The notes under the pieces: generated by a model
Told to the model about the DNA's origin: nothing
The model's database searches: none
What the model saw: the letters and a program-made list of their open reading frames with translations, nothing else
Position numbers and translations under genes: made by a program
NCBI RefSeq assembly: GCF_007625155.1
Contig: NZ_VMNK01000015.1
Location: 62,001 to 126,000, forward strand
DNA: 64,000 bases
Direction: 5' to 3'
Origin: Denitromonas halophila
GTDB lineage: Bacteria > Pseudomonadota > Gammaproteobacteria > Burkholderiales > Rhodocyclaceae
Shown: in pieces, positions 32,677 through 41,893 of the stretch
Layout: each line of letters opens with the position of its first letter
Numbering within the stretch: position 1 is the first letter of the stretch

Positions 32677-33297
32677 ATGACACGATACAAAGGCCTGGCT
32701 GCGCTGATGCTGCTTGCCGGTTTGAGCGGATGCACCAGCTTCAGCGCCATTCCCGAGTCCTTCAGCATTTACGACATCGGCCCCCAGGGGAATACACCCG
32801 TGCCAGTCGCGGTGCCGCTGGTGGGCATCGACGTGGTCGCGCCCTCATGGCTGTCCTCTTCGGCCATGCAATATCGTCTGATACCGCAGCATCCGCTGGA
32901 GCGTCGGGCCTATACCAACAGTCGGTGGGCCGGAATGCCCTCGGAGATGATCCGGATTGTGATTGGACGCGTGATCGAAGCCCAGCACGCCACCAATGGC
33001 TCGGGTTGCCGCCTGCGGGTGGATGTGGATGAATTTATTCAGCGTTTTGACACGGTCGACACCAGTGTGGCCCTGATCGAACTGCGCGCCAGCTTGCTTG
33101 CGCCGCGCACTGATGCGGTGATGGCCGGCCAGAGCTTTGCGGTCGAAGTGCCCGCGCCGACGGCCGATGCCGCCGGCGGCGTGGTCGCGATGCGAGCCGG
33201 CGTCAATCAGCTTGCGGTCGACGCCGGGCGCTGGCTGGCTGCGCTTGAGGCGCCGGGCGCGGGCGCCGAGTCTTTCCGGGCGCGATGTTCGCGCTAA
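32677..33297 (+). CDS. PqiC-like outer-membrane lipoprotein of the MCE system
   Basis: The protein is 206 residues. The signal peptide ends in a lipobox (LLAGLSGC), so the mature protein is lipidated at Cys20. The pattern FSIYDIGPQGNTP followed by SSSAMQYRLIPQHPLERRAYTNSRWAG (read in two parts) is typical of ABC-type transport auxiliary lipoproteins (PqiC/DUF330). It probably docks the MCE needle at the outer membrane. It is the last gene of the mlaEFD unit. No MlaC or MlaA homologue is present nearby. Confidence 0.88.
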   Translation: MTRYKGLAALMLLAGLSGCTSFSAIPESFSIYDIGPQGNTPVPVAVPLVGIDVVAPSWLSSSAMQYRLIPQHPLERRAYTNSRWAGMPSEMIRIVIGRVIEAQHATNGSGCRLRVDVDEFIQRFDTVDTSVALIELRASLLAPRTDAVMAGQSFAVEVPAPTADAAGGVVAMRAGVNQLAVDAGRWLAALEAPGAGAESFRARCSR

Positions 33298-33347
33298 GCG
33301 GAGTCGTTCAACCCTCGTTTCAAACCACCACCTTGCGGGAGTGACGC

Positions 33348-34997
33348 ATGACCCTGACATCCAGCCCCTATGCCGAAGGCCTTGATCGATGTGACGCCAA
33401 TTATGTGCCGCTCTCGCCGCTGAGTTTTTTGGCGCGCAGTGCGGCGGTGTACCCCGACCGCCTCGCCGTCATTCACGGCGCGCGTCGCTACACCTGGCGC
33501 GAAATGTACGCGCGCAGCCGACGTCTCGCCTCGGCGCTGAAGGCGCGGGGAGTGGGCCGGGGCGATACCGTGGCCGTGGTGCTTAACAACACCCCGGAAA
33601 TGCTCGAAGCGCACTTTGGCGTGCCGGCTATCGGCGCCGTGCTCAACACCATCAACACCCGGCTCGATGCCGATGTGACTGCCTTCATTCTTGGTCATGG
33701 CGAAGCCAAGGTGCTGCTCACCGATCGCGAGTATTCGCCAGTGATGCGCGAGGCCTTGCGCCGTGCCAACCGGCAGGATCTGCTGGTGGTCGATGTAGAC
33801 GACCCCGAGTTTACCGGCCCCGGCGAACGCGTCGGCACGCTCGACTACGACACCTTGCTGGCCGAAGGCGACCCCGAGTTCGCATTTGAGATGCCGGCCG
33901 ATGAATGGGCTGCCATCTCTCTCAACTACACCTCCGGCACCACGGGCAATCCGAAAGGCGTGGTGTATCACCACCGCGGTGCGTACCTGAATGCGCTGTC
34001 AAACATCGTCTCCTGGGGCATGGCGCCGCATGCCGTGTATCTGTGGACCTTGCCGATGTTCCACTGCAATGGCTGGTGCTTTCCGTGGACCATGGCGGCC
34101 AATGCCGGGGTGAACGTGTGCCTGCGCCGGGTGGACCCGGCGTTGATTTTTGACGCGATTCGCGCGCATGGCGTCACGCATTACTGCGGCGCGCCGATTG
34201 TGCATGCGATGCTGGCCAATGCGCCGGCCGCGATGCGCGAAGGCATCCATCACAAGCTCAACGGCCTGGTGGCCGCCGCGCCGCCACCGGCGTCGGTGAT
34301 TGAAGGCATGGCGAAAATCGGGGTCGAGCTGACGCATGTGTATGGCCTGACCGAGACCTACGGCCCGGCAGCGGTGTGCGCCAAGCATGATGACTGGGCC
34401 GATCTTCCGCTGGCTGAGCAGGTGCGGCTCAACGGCCGGCAAGGCGTGACCTACCATGTGCAGGAAGGCATCACGGTGATGGACCCGGAGACCATGCAGC
34501 CCGTGCCGCGCGACGGCGAAACCATGGGCGAGATCATGTTCCGCGGCAATCTGGTCATGAAGGGTTACCTCAAGAATCCGCAGGCGACACGCGAGGCGCT
34601 GAGCGGCGGGTGGTTCCATTCGGGCGACCTGGGCGTGCTGCAGCCCGATGGCTACGTGAAGATCAAGGATCGCTCCAAGGACATCATCATCTCGGGCGGC
34701 GAGAACATCTCCTCCATTGAGGTCGAAGATGCGCTCTACAAGCATCCGGCCGTGATGGCTGTGGCCGTGGTGGCTGCGCCAGACGACAAGTGGGGCGAAG
34801 TGCCGGCGGCCTTTATCGAACTGCGCGAGGGGGCGAGCGTGACCGAGGCCGAACTGGTGGCGCATTGCCGCGAGCATCTGGCGAGTTACAAGTTGCCGAA
34901 AAAAATCGTGTTCAGCGAATTGCCGAAGACCTCGACCGGCAAGATCCAGAAGTTCGTGCTGCGCGAGCGCATGCGTTCGACCGACGCGATCGACTGA
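33348..34997 (+). CDS. Acyl-CoA synthetase (AMP-forming)
   Basis: The protein is 549 residues. It activates a fatty or other carboxylic acid to its CoA thioester using ATP. The P-loop signature NYTSGTTGNPKGVVYHHRG is near residue 190, VYGLTETYGP is the A5 motif, the A7 motif is WFHSGDLGVLQPDGYVKIKDRSKD (read in two parts), and the catalytic A10 Lys is in KTSTGKIQKF. It resembles the AlkK/medium-chain group. Substrate length cannot be read from sequence. The gene is followed by the operator-bearing spacer and enoyl-CoA hydratase, and no operator copy is seen in its own 50-bp upstream spacer. Confidence 0.9.
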   Translation: MTLTSSPYAEGLDRCDANYVPLSPLSFLARSAAVYPDRLAVIHGARRYTWREMYARSRRLASALKARGVGRGDTVAVVLNNTPEMLEAHFGVPAIGAVLNTINTRLDADVTAFILGHGEAKVLLTDREYSPVMREALRRANRQDLLVVDVDDPEFTGPGERVGTLDYDTLLAEGDPEFAFEMPADEWAAISLNYTSGTTGNPKGVVYHHRGAYLNALSNIVSWGMAPHAVYLWTLPMFHCNGWCFPWTMAANAGVNVCLRRVDPALIFDAIRAHGVTHYCGAPIVHAMLANAPAAMREGIHHKLNGLVAAAPPPASVIEGMAKIGVELTHVYGLTETYGPAAVCAKHDDWADLPLAEQVRLNGRQGVTYHVQEGITVMDPETMQPVPRDGETMGEIMFRGNLVMKGYLKNPQATREALSGGWFHSGDLGVLQPDGYVKIKDRSKDIIISGGENISSIEVEDALYKHPAVMAVAVVAAPDDKWGEVPAAFIELREGASVTEAELVAHCREHLASYKLPKKIVFSELPKTSTGKIQKFVLRERMRSTDAID

Positions 34998-34998
34998 C

Positions 34999-35016
34999 CC
35001 ATACGCTACCGTCTGG
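34999..35016. promoter_or_regulatory. TetR-type operator upstream of the enoyl-CoA hydratase gene
   Basis: CCATAC-GCTACC-GTCTGG. The first 14 bases are identical to those of the operator at 37356-37373 in the tetR/etfB spacer. It lies 112 bp before the hydratase ATG and just after the synthetase stop codon. Confidence 0.65.
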
Positions 35017-35127
35017 TCAATTCGCCATCAGCGCGCTAACATGAATCGATAGCGCCGCTCACAGCCGTGGGCGGTCGAGCCAATGCCCGGGCGTCCGTAG
35101 AGACTGCCCGGCACGGAGGAGAGAATC

Positions 35128-35928
35128 ATGAGTGCAGTGCTGAACCAGGACGATAGCCCCATGGTCTTGCGCGAGGACCGCGATGGCGTCGCCCAGCTGA
35201 CCTTGAACCGCCCTGCGCAGTTCAACGCCTTGTCCGAAGCCATGTTGAACGCGTTGATCGCCGAGCTTGACGCGATCGCCGCCGATCCGACGGTGCGCGT
35301 GGTGGTGCTGGCCGGCGAGGGCAAGGCCTTTTGTGCCGGTCACGACCTCAAGGAAATGCGTGGCAATCACACGCTTGAATTTCAGCAAGCCCTGTTCCGC
35401 CTGTGCGGCAAGCTGATGTGCAAGATCATCGCCATCCCCCAGCCGGTCATCGCGCGGGTGCACAGCATCGCCACCGCGGCAGGCTGCCAGCTGGTGTCGA
35501 TGTGCGATCTGGCCGTGGCCGCCGAAGGCGCGCGCTTTGCCGTGTCGGGGATCAACGTCGGGCTGTTCTGCTCGACGCCGAGCGTGGGCCTGTCGCGCAA
35601 CATGGGGCGCAAGGCCGCGTTTGAGATGCTGGTCACCGGCGAGTTCATTGATGCCGCCGAAGCACAGCGTCGCGGCCTGATCAACCGGGTGGTGCCGCTC
35701 GAGCAGCTTGATGAAGAAGTCGCCAAGCTGGCCGCGTCAATCTGCACCAAATCGTCGGCCGCCATCAGCATGGGCAAGCAGCTGTTCTATCAGCAACTCG
35801 AAATGGGCATCGACGCGGCTTATCAGACCGCGGCCGAAACCATGGCCTGCAACATGATGACCGAGGATGCGGGCGAGGGCATCGATGCCTTCATCGCCAA
35901 GCGCAAGCCGGTCTGGAAGGGCCGCTGA
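35128..35928 (+). CDS. Enoyl-CoA hydratase/isomerase family protein
   Basis: The protein is 266 residues of the crotonase fold. It has the oxyanion-hole segments KAFCAGHDLKEM and HSIATAAGCQLVSMCDLAV, and NVGLFCSTPSVGLSR in the substrate region. Usual beta-oxidation hydratases have two catalytic Glu in the regions ...GALAGGGCELAL and FGQPEI; here these regions differ (CQLVSMCD, LFCSTPSV), as in the ECHDC3-like group, so hydration is not certain. The start has GGAGAG upstream. The upstream spacer carries a TetR-type operator, which ties it to the fatty-acid regulon. Confidence 0.85.
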   Translation: MSAVLNQDDSPMVLREDRDGVAQLTLNRPAQFNALSEAMLNALIAELDAIAADPTVRVVVLAGEGKAFCAGHDLKEMRGNHTLEFQQALFRLCGKLMCKIIAIPQPVIARVHSIATAAGCQLVSMCDLAVAAEGARFAVSGINVGLFCSTPSVGLSRNMGRKAAFEMLVTGEFIDAAEAQRRGLINRVVPLEQLDEEVAKLAASICTKSSAAISMGKQLFYQQLEMGIDAAYQTAAETMACNMMTEDAGEGIDAFIAKRKPVWKGR

Positions 35929-35947
35929 GCGACAGGATGCGGGTGCG

Positions 35948-36724
35948 ATGCTGATCGACACCCACATTCATCTCGACGCCGATGAATTTGCGCCAGACCG
36001 CCAATCGGTGATCGACGCGGCGCGCGCGGCGGGGGTTGGGGCCTTCGTGGTCCCGGCCGTCACCGCGACTGGCTTTGATGCGCTCGACACCTTCGCTGAT
36101 GCCACACCGAACGTAGCGCGCGCCTACGGGCTGCATCCTCTCTACATCGACAGCGCAAGGCAGGAAGACCTTGAGTTGCTCACGCAGCGACTGGCGCGAC
36201 CTGAGGCGGTGGCGGTGGGCGAGATCGGTCTGGATGGGTATATTCCGGCGCCGGATCTTGCCACGCAGTTGCCGTGGTTCGAGGCGCAGCTGGCGCTGGC
36301 CAAACGATTTGATCTGCCGGTGATTCTGCATGTGCGCCACGCCGTTGAGCCGATTATCCGATCCTTGAAAAAAGTCGGGGTCGGTGGTGGCATTGCCCAC
36401 GCCTTTAATGGCAGCCGCCAGCAGGCCGACACCTTGCTGGCGATGGGCTTCAAACTGGGGTTTGGCGGGACGCTGACCTATCCAGGATCGCGCCGGATTC
36501 GTGCGTTGGCGACGAGCTTGCCGCTCACCGCGATGGTGCTCGAAACCGATGCGCCGGACATGTCGCCCGAATGGGCGCGGGGGCAGCGCAACGCGCCGGC
36601 CAACTTGGTGCGAATTGCCGAGACGCTGGCGGCGTTGCGAGGTGAGCCGCTGGCGGAGGTGATCGCGGCAACCGAGGCGAATGCGCGGTGCGCATTGCCA
36701 CGGCTGGACACGTTGATCGCGTGA
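35948..36724 (+). CDS. tatD: TatD-family metal-dependent DNase
   Basis: The protein is 258 residues. It has the TIM-barrel amidohydrolase pattern of TatD: the metal-binding HIHLD after the first strand (residues 5-9), GEIGLDGY in place of the usual GE-x-GLD, ILHVRHA and HAFNGS, and the late ETDAPDM metal motif. TatD proteins cleave DNA 3'-5' and are involved in repair of oxidative damage. The start at 35948 follows a GACAGGATG sequence. It lies 19 bp after the hydratase stop, so it is probably on the same transcript. Confidence 0.92.
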   Translation: MLIDTHIHLDADEFAPDRQSVIDAARAAGVGAFVVPAVTATGFDALDTFADATPNVARAYGLHPLYIDSARQEDLELLTQRLARPEAVAVGEIGLDGYIPAPDLATQLPWFEAQLALAKRFDLPVILHVRHAVEPIIRSLKKVGVGGGIAHAFNGSRQQADTLLAMGFKLGFGGTLTYPGSRRIRALATSLPLTAMVLETDAPDMSPEWARGQRNAPANLVRIAETLAALRGEPLAEVIAATEANARCALPRLDTLIA

Positions 36725-36734
36725 AGCTGGTGCG

Positions 36735-37328
36735 TTAGCTGCTGGTGGCGTTGGACGAGCTCGCGATCAGGCCGGCAATATCGTTCTTGAGGTCGTTCAC
36801 GTTGTCAGCGTAGCGGTCGCAGAACATCAGCGAGACGCCGAACACATACGCGTAGAGCAACATGCTGCGGCTGGACGCTTCGGCCATTGGCACACCGCAG
36901 GCCAGAAAGAGTTCTCTGGCGCACTTGAGGCGCCAGGTATCCACCTCTTCAACAATCGCCGCGGCGGCTTCGTCACGACGTGCCCAATCGCGCACAGCCA
37001 GCTCGATCATCATGCCCTTGCGGCTGCGGCTGGCGCTGTAGACCTCGATCACGTGGTGCAATTGCGACAACTCTTTGCCGGTGTTGGCGCGTGTTTGCTT
37101 CACGATGTCGCGGATACGGCCTTCTTTCCAGACCTCCAGCACCGATAGCAGCAGATCGCTGCGATCCTTGAAGTGCCAGTAGAAACTGCCCTTGGTCACC
37201 TTCAAGTGCTTGGCCAGCAACTCCACGCGTAAGCCGGCGACGCCTTCTTTCGCCAGCAGTTCGGTGGCGGCGAGCACCCAGGCCGAACGGTCGAGTTGGG
37301 CGCGGGGTTTGGTCTTCGAATTTTCCAT
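36735..37328 (-). CDS. TetR-family repressor of the fatty-acid block
   Basis: The protein is 197 residues. The DNA-binding domain at about 15-62 includes [21 protein letters not shown] with the usual TetR recognition helix, and the rest is a helical ligand domain. The start at 37328 is preferred, since the longer frame reads through the operator. An operator, CCATAC-GGCGTA-GTATTG, lies across its start codon, so autorepression is likely. Two further copies sit in the spacer shared with etfB and one upstream of the enoyl-CoA hydratase. By context the ligand is probably an acyl-CoA, but this is inference. Confidence 0.88.
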   Translation of the reverse strand: MENSKTKPRAQLDRSAWVLAATELLAKEGVAGLRVELLAKHLKVTKGSFYWHFKDRSDLLLSVLEVWKEGRIRDIVKQTRANTGKELSQLHHVIEVYSASRSRKGMMIELAVRDWARRDEAAAAIVEEVDTWRLKCARELFLACGVPMAEASSRSMLLYAYVFGVSLMFCDRYADNVNDLKNDIAGLIASSSNATSS

Positions 37329-37392
37329 ACGGCGTAGTATTGACAAAATCACCCTCCATACGCTACCGTACGGCCCATACTTTTCCGTATGG
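37325..37392. promoter_or_regulatory. Three TetR-type operators in the tetR/etfB spacer
   Basis: Copies are CCATAC-N6-GTATTG (37325-37342), CCATAC-N6-GTACGG (37356-37373) and CCATAC-N6-GTATGG (37375-37392, perfect). The second and third are 19 bp apart. The first covers the tetR start codon. They would control tetR and the divergent etfBA genes. Confidence 0.75.
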
Positions 37393-37500
37393 AAATTTGT
37401 CATCCGGGGGCATCGAGCGAAACATCGTGGGCGATGCCATAATGATTGTTGGCTTTGTAGCAGTATTGCCTTTCTGAAGATTGGATTAAGGAGGACAGCC

Positions 37501-38250
37501 TTGAAAATTCTGGTTCCCGTCAAACGGGTCGTTGATTACAACGTAAAAGTACGCGTGAAGGCCGATGCGAGCGGCGTCGATATTGCCAACGTCAAGATGA
37601 GCATGAACCCCTTCGACGAAATTGCCGTTGAAGAGGCTGTTCGCCTCAAAGAAGCGGGTGTGGCAACGGAAGTGATCGCCGTGTCTTGCGGTGTGGCCCA
37701 GTGTCAGGAAACCCTGCGCACCGCCATGGCCATCGGTGCCGACCGCGGCATTCTGGTGCAGACCGATGAAGAGCTTCAGCCGTTGGCGGTGGCCAAGCTG
37801 CTCAAGACGCTGGTCGAGAAGGAAGGCCCGCAACTGGTCATCCTCGGCAAGCAGGCGATCGATGACGACGCCAACCAGACTGGTCAGATGCTGGCCGCGC
37901 TGCTGAATTTGCCGCAAGCGACCTTCGCCTCCAAAGTGGCGATCGCCGACGGCAAAGCCACCGTGACCCGCGAGATCGACGGCGGTCTCGAGACGCTGTC
38001 GATGAGCCTGCCGGCCATCGTCACTACTGACCTGCGCCTGAACGAGCCGCGTTATGCCACGCTGCCGAATATCATGAAGGCCAAGAAGAAGCCGCTGGAA
38101 ACCGTCACCCCCGCCGATCTGGGCGTGGATGTGGCGCCGCGCCTGAAGACGCTCAAGGTTGAAGAGCCGCCCAAGCGCAGCGCCGGTGTCAAAGTCGCCG
38201 ATGTGGCCGAACTGGTCGCCAAACTCAAGAACGAAGCGAAGGTGATCTGA
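37501..38250 (+). CDS. etfB: Electron transfer flavoprotein beta subunit
   Basis: The protein is 249 residues. The start is TTG at 37501, supported by AAGGAGGA 7-10 nt upstream and by the conserved beginning (M)[18 protein letters not shown]. The AMP-binding signature and the recognition-loop region [20 protein letters not shown] are present, with [14 protein letters not shown] typical of ETF beta. With EtfA it accepts electrons from acyl-CoA dehydrogenases, one of which is encoded 1.7 kb downstream. The spacer upstream carries three TetR-type operators. Confidence 0.95.
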   Translation: MKILVPVKRVVDYNVKVRVKADASGVDIANVKMSMNPFDEIAVEEAVRLKEAGVATEVIAVSCGVAQCQETLRTAMAIGADRGILVQTDEELQPLAVAKLLKTLVEKEGPQLVILGKQAIDDDANQTGQMLAALLNLPQATFASKVAIADGKATVTREIDGGLETLSMSLPAIVTTDLRLNEPRYATLPNIMKAKKKPLETVTPADLGVDVAPRLKTLKVEEPPKRSAGVKVADVAELVAKLKNEAKVI

Positions 38251-38252
38251 AC

Positions 38253-39188
38253 ATGAGCATTCTCGTCATTGCAGAACACGATAACGCCAGCATCAAGGCT
38301 GGCACCCTCAATACCCTCGCCGCGGCCCAGGCCATCGGTGGCGATATCGACCTGCTCGTGGTTGGCAGCGGATGCGGTGCTGCCGCTGAAGCCGGCGCCA
38401 AGATTGCCGGTGTGAGCAAAGTGCGCGTGGCCGATGCCGCCCACTACGCCGACGGTGGCGCCGAGAACGTTGCCGCCCTCGTGGTGGCCAACGCCGGTGG
38501 TTACACCCATATCCTCGCCGCGGCCTCCACCTTCGGCAAGAACGTGATGCCGCGCGTGGCTGCCCAGCTGGATGTGGCGCAGATCTCCGAGATCGTGACC
38601 GTGGTGTCGGCCGATACCTTCCGTCGTCCGATCTATGCCGGCAACGCGATTGCCACCGTGCAAAGTGCGGATCCGGTCAAGATCATCACCGTGCGGACGA
38701 CCGGTTTCGATCCGGTCGCTGAAACCGGTGGTAGTGCCAGTGTCGAAGCGCTTGACGCGGCTGCCGATACCGGCCTGACCAAGCTGGTCAATCGCGAGCT
38801 GACCAAATCCGAGCGCCCCGAACTGGGCGCTGCCGGCATCATCGTGTCCGGCGGTCGCGGCCTGGGCAATGGCGAGAACTATCACAGCCTGCTCGAGCCG
38901 CTTGCTGACAAGCTCAACGCTGCGCTGGGCGCCAGCCGTGCTGCCGTCGATGCGGGCTATGTGCCCAATGACTATCAGGTCGGCCAGACCGGCAAGATCG
39001 TCGCGCCGCAGCTGTATGTGGCGATCGGTATTTCGGGTGCCATTCAGCACCTGGCCGGCATGAAGGATTCGAAAGTGATCGTTGCCATCAACAAGGACGA
39101 AGAAGCCCCGATCTTCCAGGTGGCCGATTACGGTCTGGTGGCCGATCTGTTCGACGCCGTCCCGGCGCTGACTGCGGCACTGGGTTAA
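38253..39188 (+). CDS. etfA: Electron transfer flavoprotein alpha subunit
   Basis: The protein is 311 residues and starts 2 bp after etfB. The C-terminal FAD domain contains IIVSGGRGLGNGENYHSLLEPLADKL (read in two parts), AAVDAGYVPNDYQVGQTGKIV and GAIQHLAGMKDSKVIVAIN, which are standard ETF alpha landmarks. EtfAB passes electrons to ETF-ubiquinone oxidoreductase in the cytoplasmic membrane. The length is normal. It is followed closely by a membrane protein gene that is likely on the same transcript. Confidence 0.95.
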   Translation: MSILVIAEHDNASIKAGTLNTLAAAQAIGGDIDLLVVGSGCGAAAEAGAKIAGVSKVRVADAAHYADGGAENVAALVVANAGGYTHILAAASTFGKNVMPRVAAQLDVAQISEIVTVVSADTFRRPIYAGNAIATVQSADPVKIITVRTTGFDPVAETGGSASVEALDAAADTGLTKLVNRELTKSERPELGAAGIIVSGGRGLGNGENYHSLLEPLADKLNAALGASRAAVDAGYVPNDYQVGQTGKIVAPQLYVAIGISGAIQHLAGMKDSKVIVAINKDEEAPIFQVADYGLVADLFDAVPALTAALG

Positions 39189-39206
39189 GCGCAAGGTGTT
39201 GCGGCG

Positions 39207-39872
39207 GTGAACTTCACCGCTGGGTTGTTTGCCGAAGGCTGGCTTTGGGGGGCGTACGTGCTCGCCAGTGCGGTGCTGGTCTGGATTATCCGGACCGGTC
39301 CGTGGGCCAGCTTGCGTCGTCCCGAGCGCATCAATGTGTGGCTCGGGACGTCGGTAGCGCTGATGCTGGTGTGGCGAATGAAGGCGGGGGTGCTCCCCGG
39401 TCTGGACCTGCACCTGCTCGGCGCAATGGTGGCGACCTTGTTGTTTGGCCCTCAGTTGGCCATGGCCGTGCTCGCCATCGTGCTGGCAGCGGTCGTGCTG
39501 GCCACCGGCGGCGACTGGCCGAGTCTGGGGCTGAACTGGCTACTGATGGTGGTATGGCCGGTGTTGGTCGCCGAAGGTGTGCGCCGTCTGGTGGCGTGGC
39601 GCCTGCCGCGGCACTTTTTTGTGTATGTGTTTGTGGTCGCGTTTTTCGGCAGTGCGGCCACGGTGATGGCGCAGGGGTTGTTGGCGTCGGTGGTGCTGAG
39701 CATCGCCGGTGTGTATTCCCTGGAATTTCTTGCGTCGGACTATCTGCCGTATTTCCTGCTGCTGGGCTTCTCCGAGGCCTGGTTGTCAGGCGCAGTGATT
39801 ACCGTGATGGTCATCTATCGACCCGATTGGGTCGCCACTTTCGATGACCGTCTTTACTTGAAGAACAAATAG
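39207..39872 (+). CDS. COG3235-like polytopic membrane protein (CbiM-related)
   Basis: The protein is 221 residues with a GTG start at 39207, 18 bp after etfA. It has about six hydrophobic helices (GAYVLASAVLVWII, LHLLGAMVATLLFGPQLAMAVLAIVL, LLMVVWPVLVAEGV, FVYVFVVAFFGSAAT, then YLPYFLLLGFSEAWLSG). The pattern LGAMVATLLFGP and the late FSEAWLSGAVITVM match COG3235, a group distantly related to the CbiM metal-transport permeases. A transport role is possible, but no metal ligands stand out. Why it sits between ETF and acyl-CoA dehydrogenase is not clear. Possible autonomous expression cannot be excluded. Confidence 0.75.
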   Translation: MNFTAGLFAEGWLWGAYVLASAVLVWIIRTGPWASLRRPERINVWLGTSVALMLVWRMKAGVLPGLDLHLLGAMVATLLFGPQLAMAVLAIVLAAVVLATGGDWPSLGLNWLLMVVWPVLVAEGVRRLVAWRLPRHFFVYVFVVAFFGSAATVMAQGLLASVVLSIAGVYSLEFLASDYLPYFLLLGFSEAWLSGAVITVMVIYRPDWVATFDDRLYLKNK

Positions 39873-39930
39873 GCACGGCTGCGGCGATCGTCGCAACCAC
39901 AATCAAACACTGGACAGGAGTGCATGGACA

Positions 39931-41727
39931 ATGAGCGAGTACGTTGCCCCGATTCGGGATATGCAGTTCGTGATGAAGGAACTGGCAGGCCTTGAGCAAG
40001 TGGGTCAGTTGCCCAGCTTTGGCGATGCCACCGACGACCTGGTCGACGCGGTGCTCGAAGAGGCCGGCAAGTTCGCCACCGGCGTGCTGTCGCCGTTGAA
40101 CCGCACCGGCGACCAGATCGGCGCCAAGTGGGCCGACGGCCAGGTAACGACGGCGCCGGGCTGGCAGGCGGCCTACCGCCAGTTCGCCGAGTCCGGCTGG
40201 ACGGCGCTGGCCTGCGATCCGGAGTATGGCGGCCAGGGCCTGCCCAAGCTGGTTAGCACCGCGGTGATGGAAATGTGGAAGTCGGCCAACATGGCCTTTT
40301 CGCTGTGCCCGATGCTGACCAATGGCGCCATTGAGGCGTTGATGCTGCGTGGCACCGACGAGCAGAAGGCGGTGTACCTGACCAAGATGGTCAGCGGCGA
40401 ATGGACCGGCACCATGAACCTGACCGAGCCGCAGGCCGGCTCCGATCTGGCGGCGGTACGCACCCGTGCTGAACCGCAGGCCGACGGCAGCTACAAGGTC
40501 TTCGGTCAGAAAATTTTCATCACCTATGGCGAACACGACCTCACCGACAACATCGTGCATCTGGTGCTGGCGCGCCTGCCGGATGCGCCGGAAGGCGTGA
40601 AGGGCATTTCGCTGTTCCTGGTGCCGAAGTTCATGGTCGATGCCGAGGGTACGATCGGCGAGCGCAACGATGTGCATTGCGTGTCGATCGAGCACAAGCT
40701 GGGCATCCATGCCAGCCCGACCTGCGTGCTGGCCTTTGGCGACAAGGGCGGTGCAACGGGCTACCTGATCGGCGAAGCGAACCGTGGTCTCGAGTACATG
40801 TTCATCATGATGAACGAGGCGCGTTTTGCGGTCGGCATGGAAGGTCTGGCGCTCGCCGAGCGTGCTTACCAGCAGGCGCTGGGCTATGCCCGTGACCGCG
40901 TGCAGGGCACCGAACCTGGTGTGCGTGGCGGCGGTAAGGTGGCAATCATCCGTCACCCGGATGTGCGTCGCATGCTGATGTCGATGAAGTCCCAGACCGA
41001 GGCGATGCGTGCGCTGGCCTATGTGGTGGGTGCAGCCACCGATATGGCCCATGATCATCCGGATGAGACCGTGCGTGCGCAGAACCAGGCCTTCGTCGAT
41101 CTGCTGATCCCGATCGTCAAGGGCTGGTGCACCGAGAACTCGATCGACATCGCCTCGACCGGCGTTCAGATTCACGGCGGCATGGGCTTTATCGAAGAAA
41201 CGGGTGCCGCACAGCATTTCCGTGATGCCCGTATCACCACCATCTACGAAGGCACCACGGCCATCCAGGGCAACGACCTGATCGGCCGCAAGATCTCGCG
41301 CGATGGCGGCATGGCCATGAAGGCTGTGATCGAGCAGATGCGCGGCGTTGTGGTTCAGTTGAACGAGCAGAGCGCCCCGGAATACAAGGCGATCCGCACG
41401 GCGCTGTCGGCGGGCATTACCGCGCTGGAAGAGGCCACTGACTATGTGTTGGCCACTTATGGCAACGACATCAAGGCGGCTTCGGTGGGCGCCGTGCCCA
41501 TGCTCAAGCTGTTCGGCATTGTGGCCGGTGGCTGGCAGATGGCGCGCGCGGCAATGATCTCGCAGACGCGCTTGAACGAAGGCGCGGGTGATGCGTCGTT
41601 CTATCAGGCCAAGATCGTGACGGCGCGTTTCTACGCCGACCACATCTTGTCGCAGGCACCAGGGTTGGCCTACTCGGTCGTCAATGGCGCGGCCGGTGCG
41701 CTGGCGCTTGAAGACGACATGTTCTGA
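39931..41727 (+). CDS. Acyl-CoA dehydrogenase, 600-residue type
   Basis: The protein is 598 residues, longer than the 380-residue classical enzymes owing to an N-terminal helical block and a C-terminal extra domain, as in the group annotated as DmdC/long acyl-CoA dehydrogenases. It contains [18 protein letters not shown] (flavin-contact region), [16 protein letters not shown] and the catalytic base in [17 protein letters not shown], with Glu near residue 440. It oxidises acyl-CoA to enoyl-CoA and hands electrons to the EtfAB encoded upstream. The chain-length preference cannot be read. A strong terminator follows. Confidence 0.93.
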   Translation: MSEYVAPIRDMQFVMKELAGLEQVGQLPSFGDATDDLVDAVLEEAGKFATGVLSPLNRTGDQIGAKWADGQVTTAPGWQAAYRQFAESGWTALACDPEYGGQGLPKLVSTAVMEMWKSANMAFSLCPMLTNGAIEALMLRGTDEQKAVYLTKMVSGEWTGTMNLTEPQAGSDLAAVRTRAEPQADGSYKVFGQKIFITYGEHDLTDNIVHLVLARLPDAPEGVKGISLFLVPKFMVDAEGTIGERNDVHCVSIEHKLGIHASPTCVLAFGDKGGATGYLIGEANRGLEYMFIMMNEARFAVGMEGLALAERAYQQALGYARDRVQGTEPGVRGGGKVAIIRHPDVRRMLMSMKSQTEAMRALAYVVGAATDMAHDHPDETVRAQNQAFVDLLIPIVKGWCTENSIDIASTGVQIHGGMGFIEETGAAQHFRDARITTIYEGTTAIQGNDLIGRKISRDGGMAMKAVIEQMRGVVVQLNEQSAPEYKAIRTALSAGITALEEATDYVLATYGNDIKAASVGAVPMLKLFGIVAGGWQMARAAMISQTRLNEGAGDASFYQAKIVTARFYADHILSQAPGLAYSVVNGAAGALALEDDMF

Positions 41728-41747
41728 TCACTGAGCACCGCCTGACA

Positions 41748-41778
41748 CCCCCATGCGCGAGAGCCCATGGGGGTTTTT
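41748..41778 (+). terminator. Terminator after the acyl-CoA dehydrogenase gene
   Basis: CCCCCATG, a 10-nt loop, CATGGGGG, TTTTT. It is an 8-bp perfect stem placed 20 bp after the stop codon. Confidence 0.88.
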
Positions 41779-41851
41779 CTTTTGGGGTACCGGCGTGCTG
41801 CCGGCGGTGAGGGTTTGGGCGCTCGACGGCTAAAGTCGCGGTGTGTCGGCG

Positions 41852-41875
41852 AAAAAAAGCGACCCGAAGGCCGCT
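41852..41875 (-). terminator. Terminator after the ferric-binding protein gene
   Basis: On the minus strand it reads AGCGGCC, TTCG, GGTCGCT, TTTTTTT. The stem is 7 bp with one G-T pair and a TTCG loop. It lies 18 bp downstream of the stop codon of the minus-strand gene. Confidence 0.8.
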
Positions 41876-41893
41876 TTGCTGGCGTGTATCGAC

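Noticed and set aside
38052-39413. A 453-codon open frame antisense to etfB/etfA
   Set aside because: It is a shadow frame over two conserved ETF genes; it spans gene boundaries on the opposite strand.
39811-41643. A 610-codon open frame antisense to the acyl-CoA dehydrogenase
   Set aside because: It is the codon-bias shadow of a GC-rich gene; it is His/Gly/Arg-rich, has no ribosome site or family features, and the sense strand is a clear enzyme.
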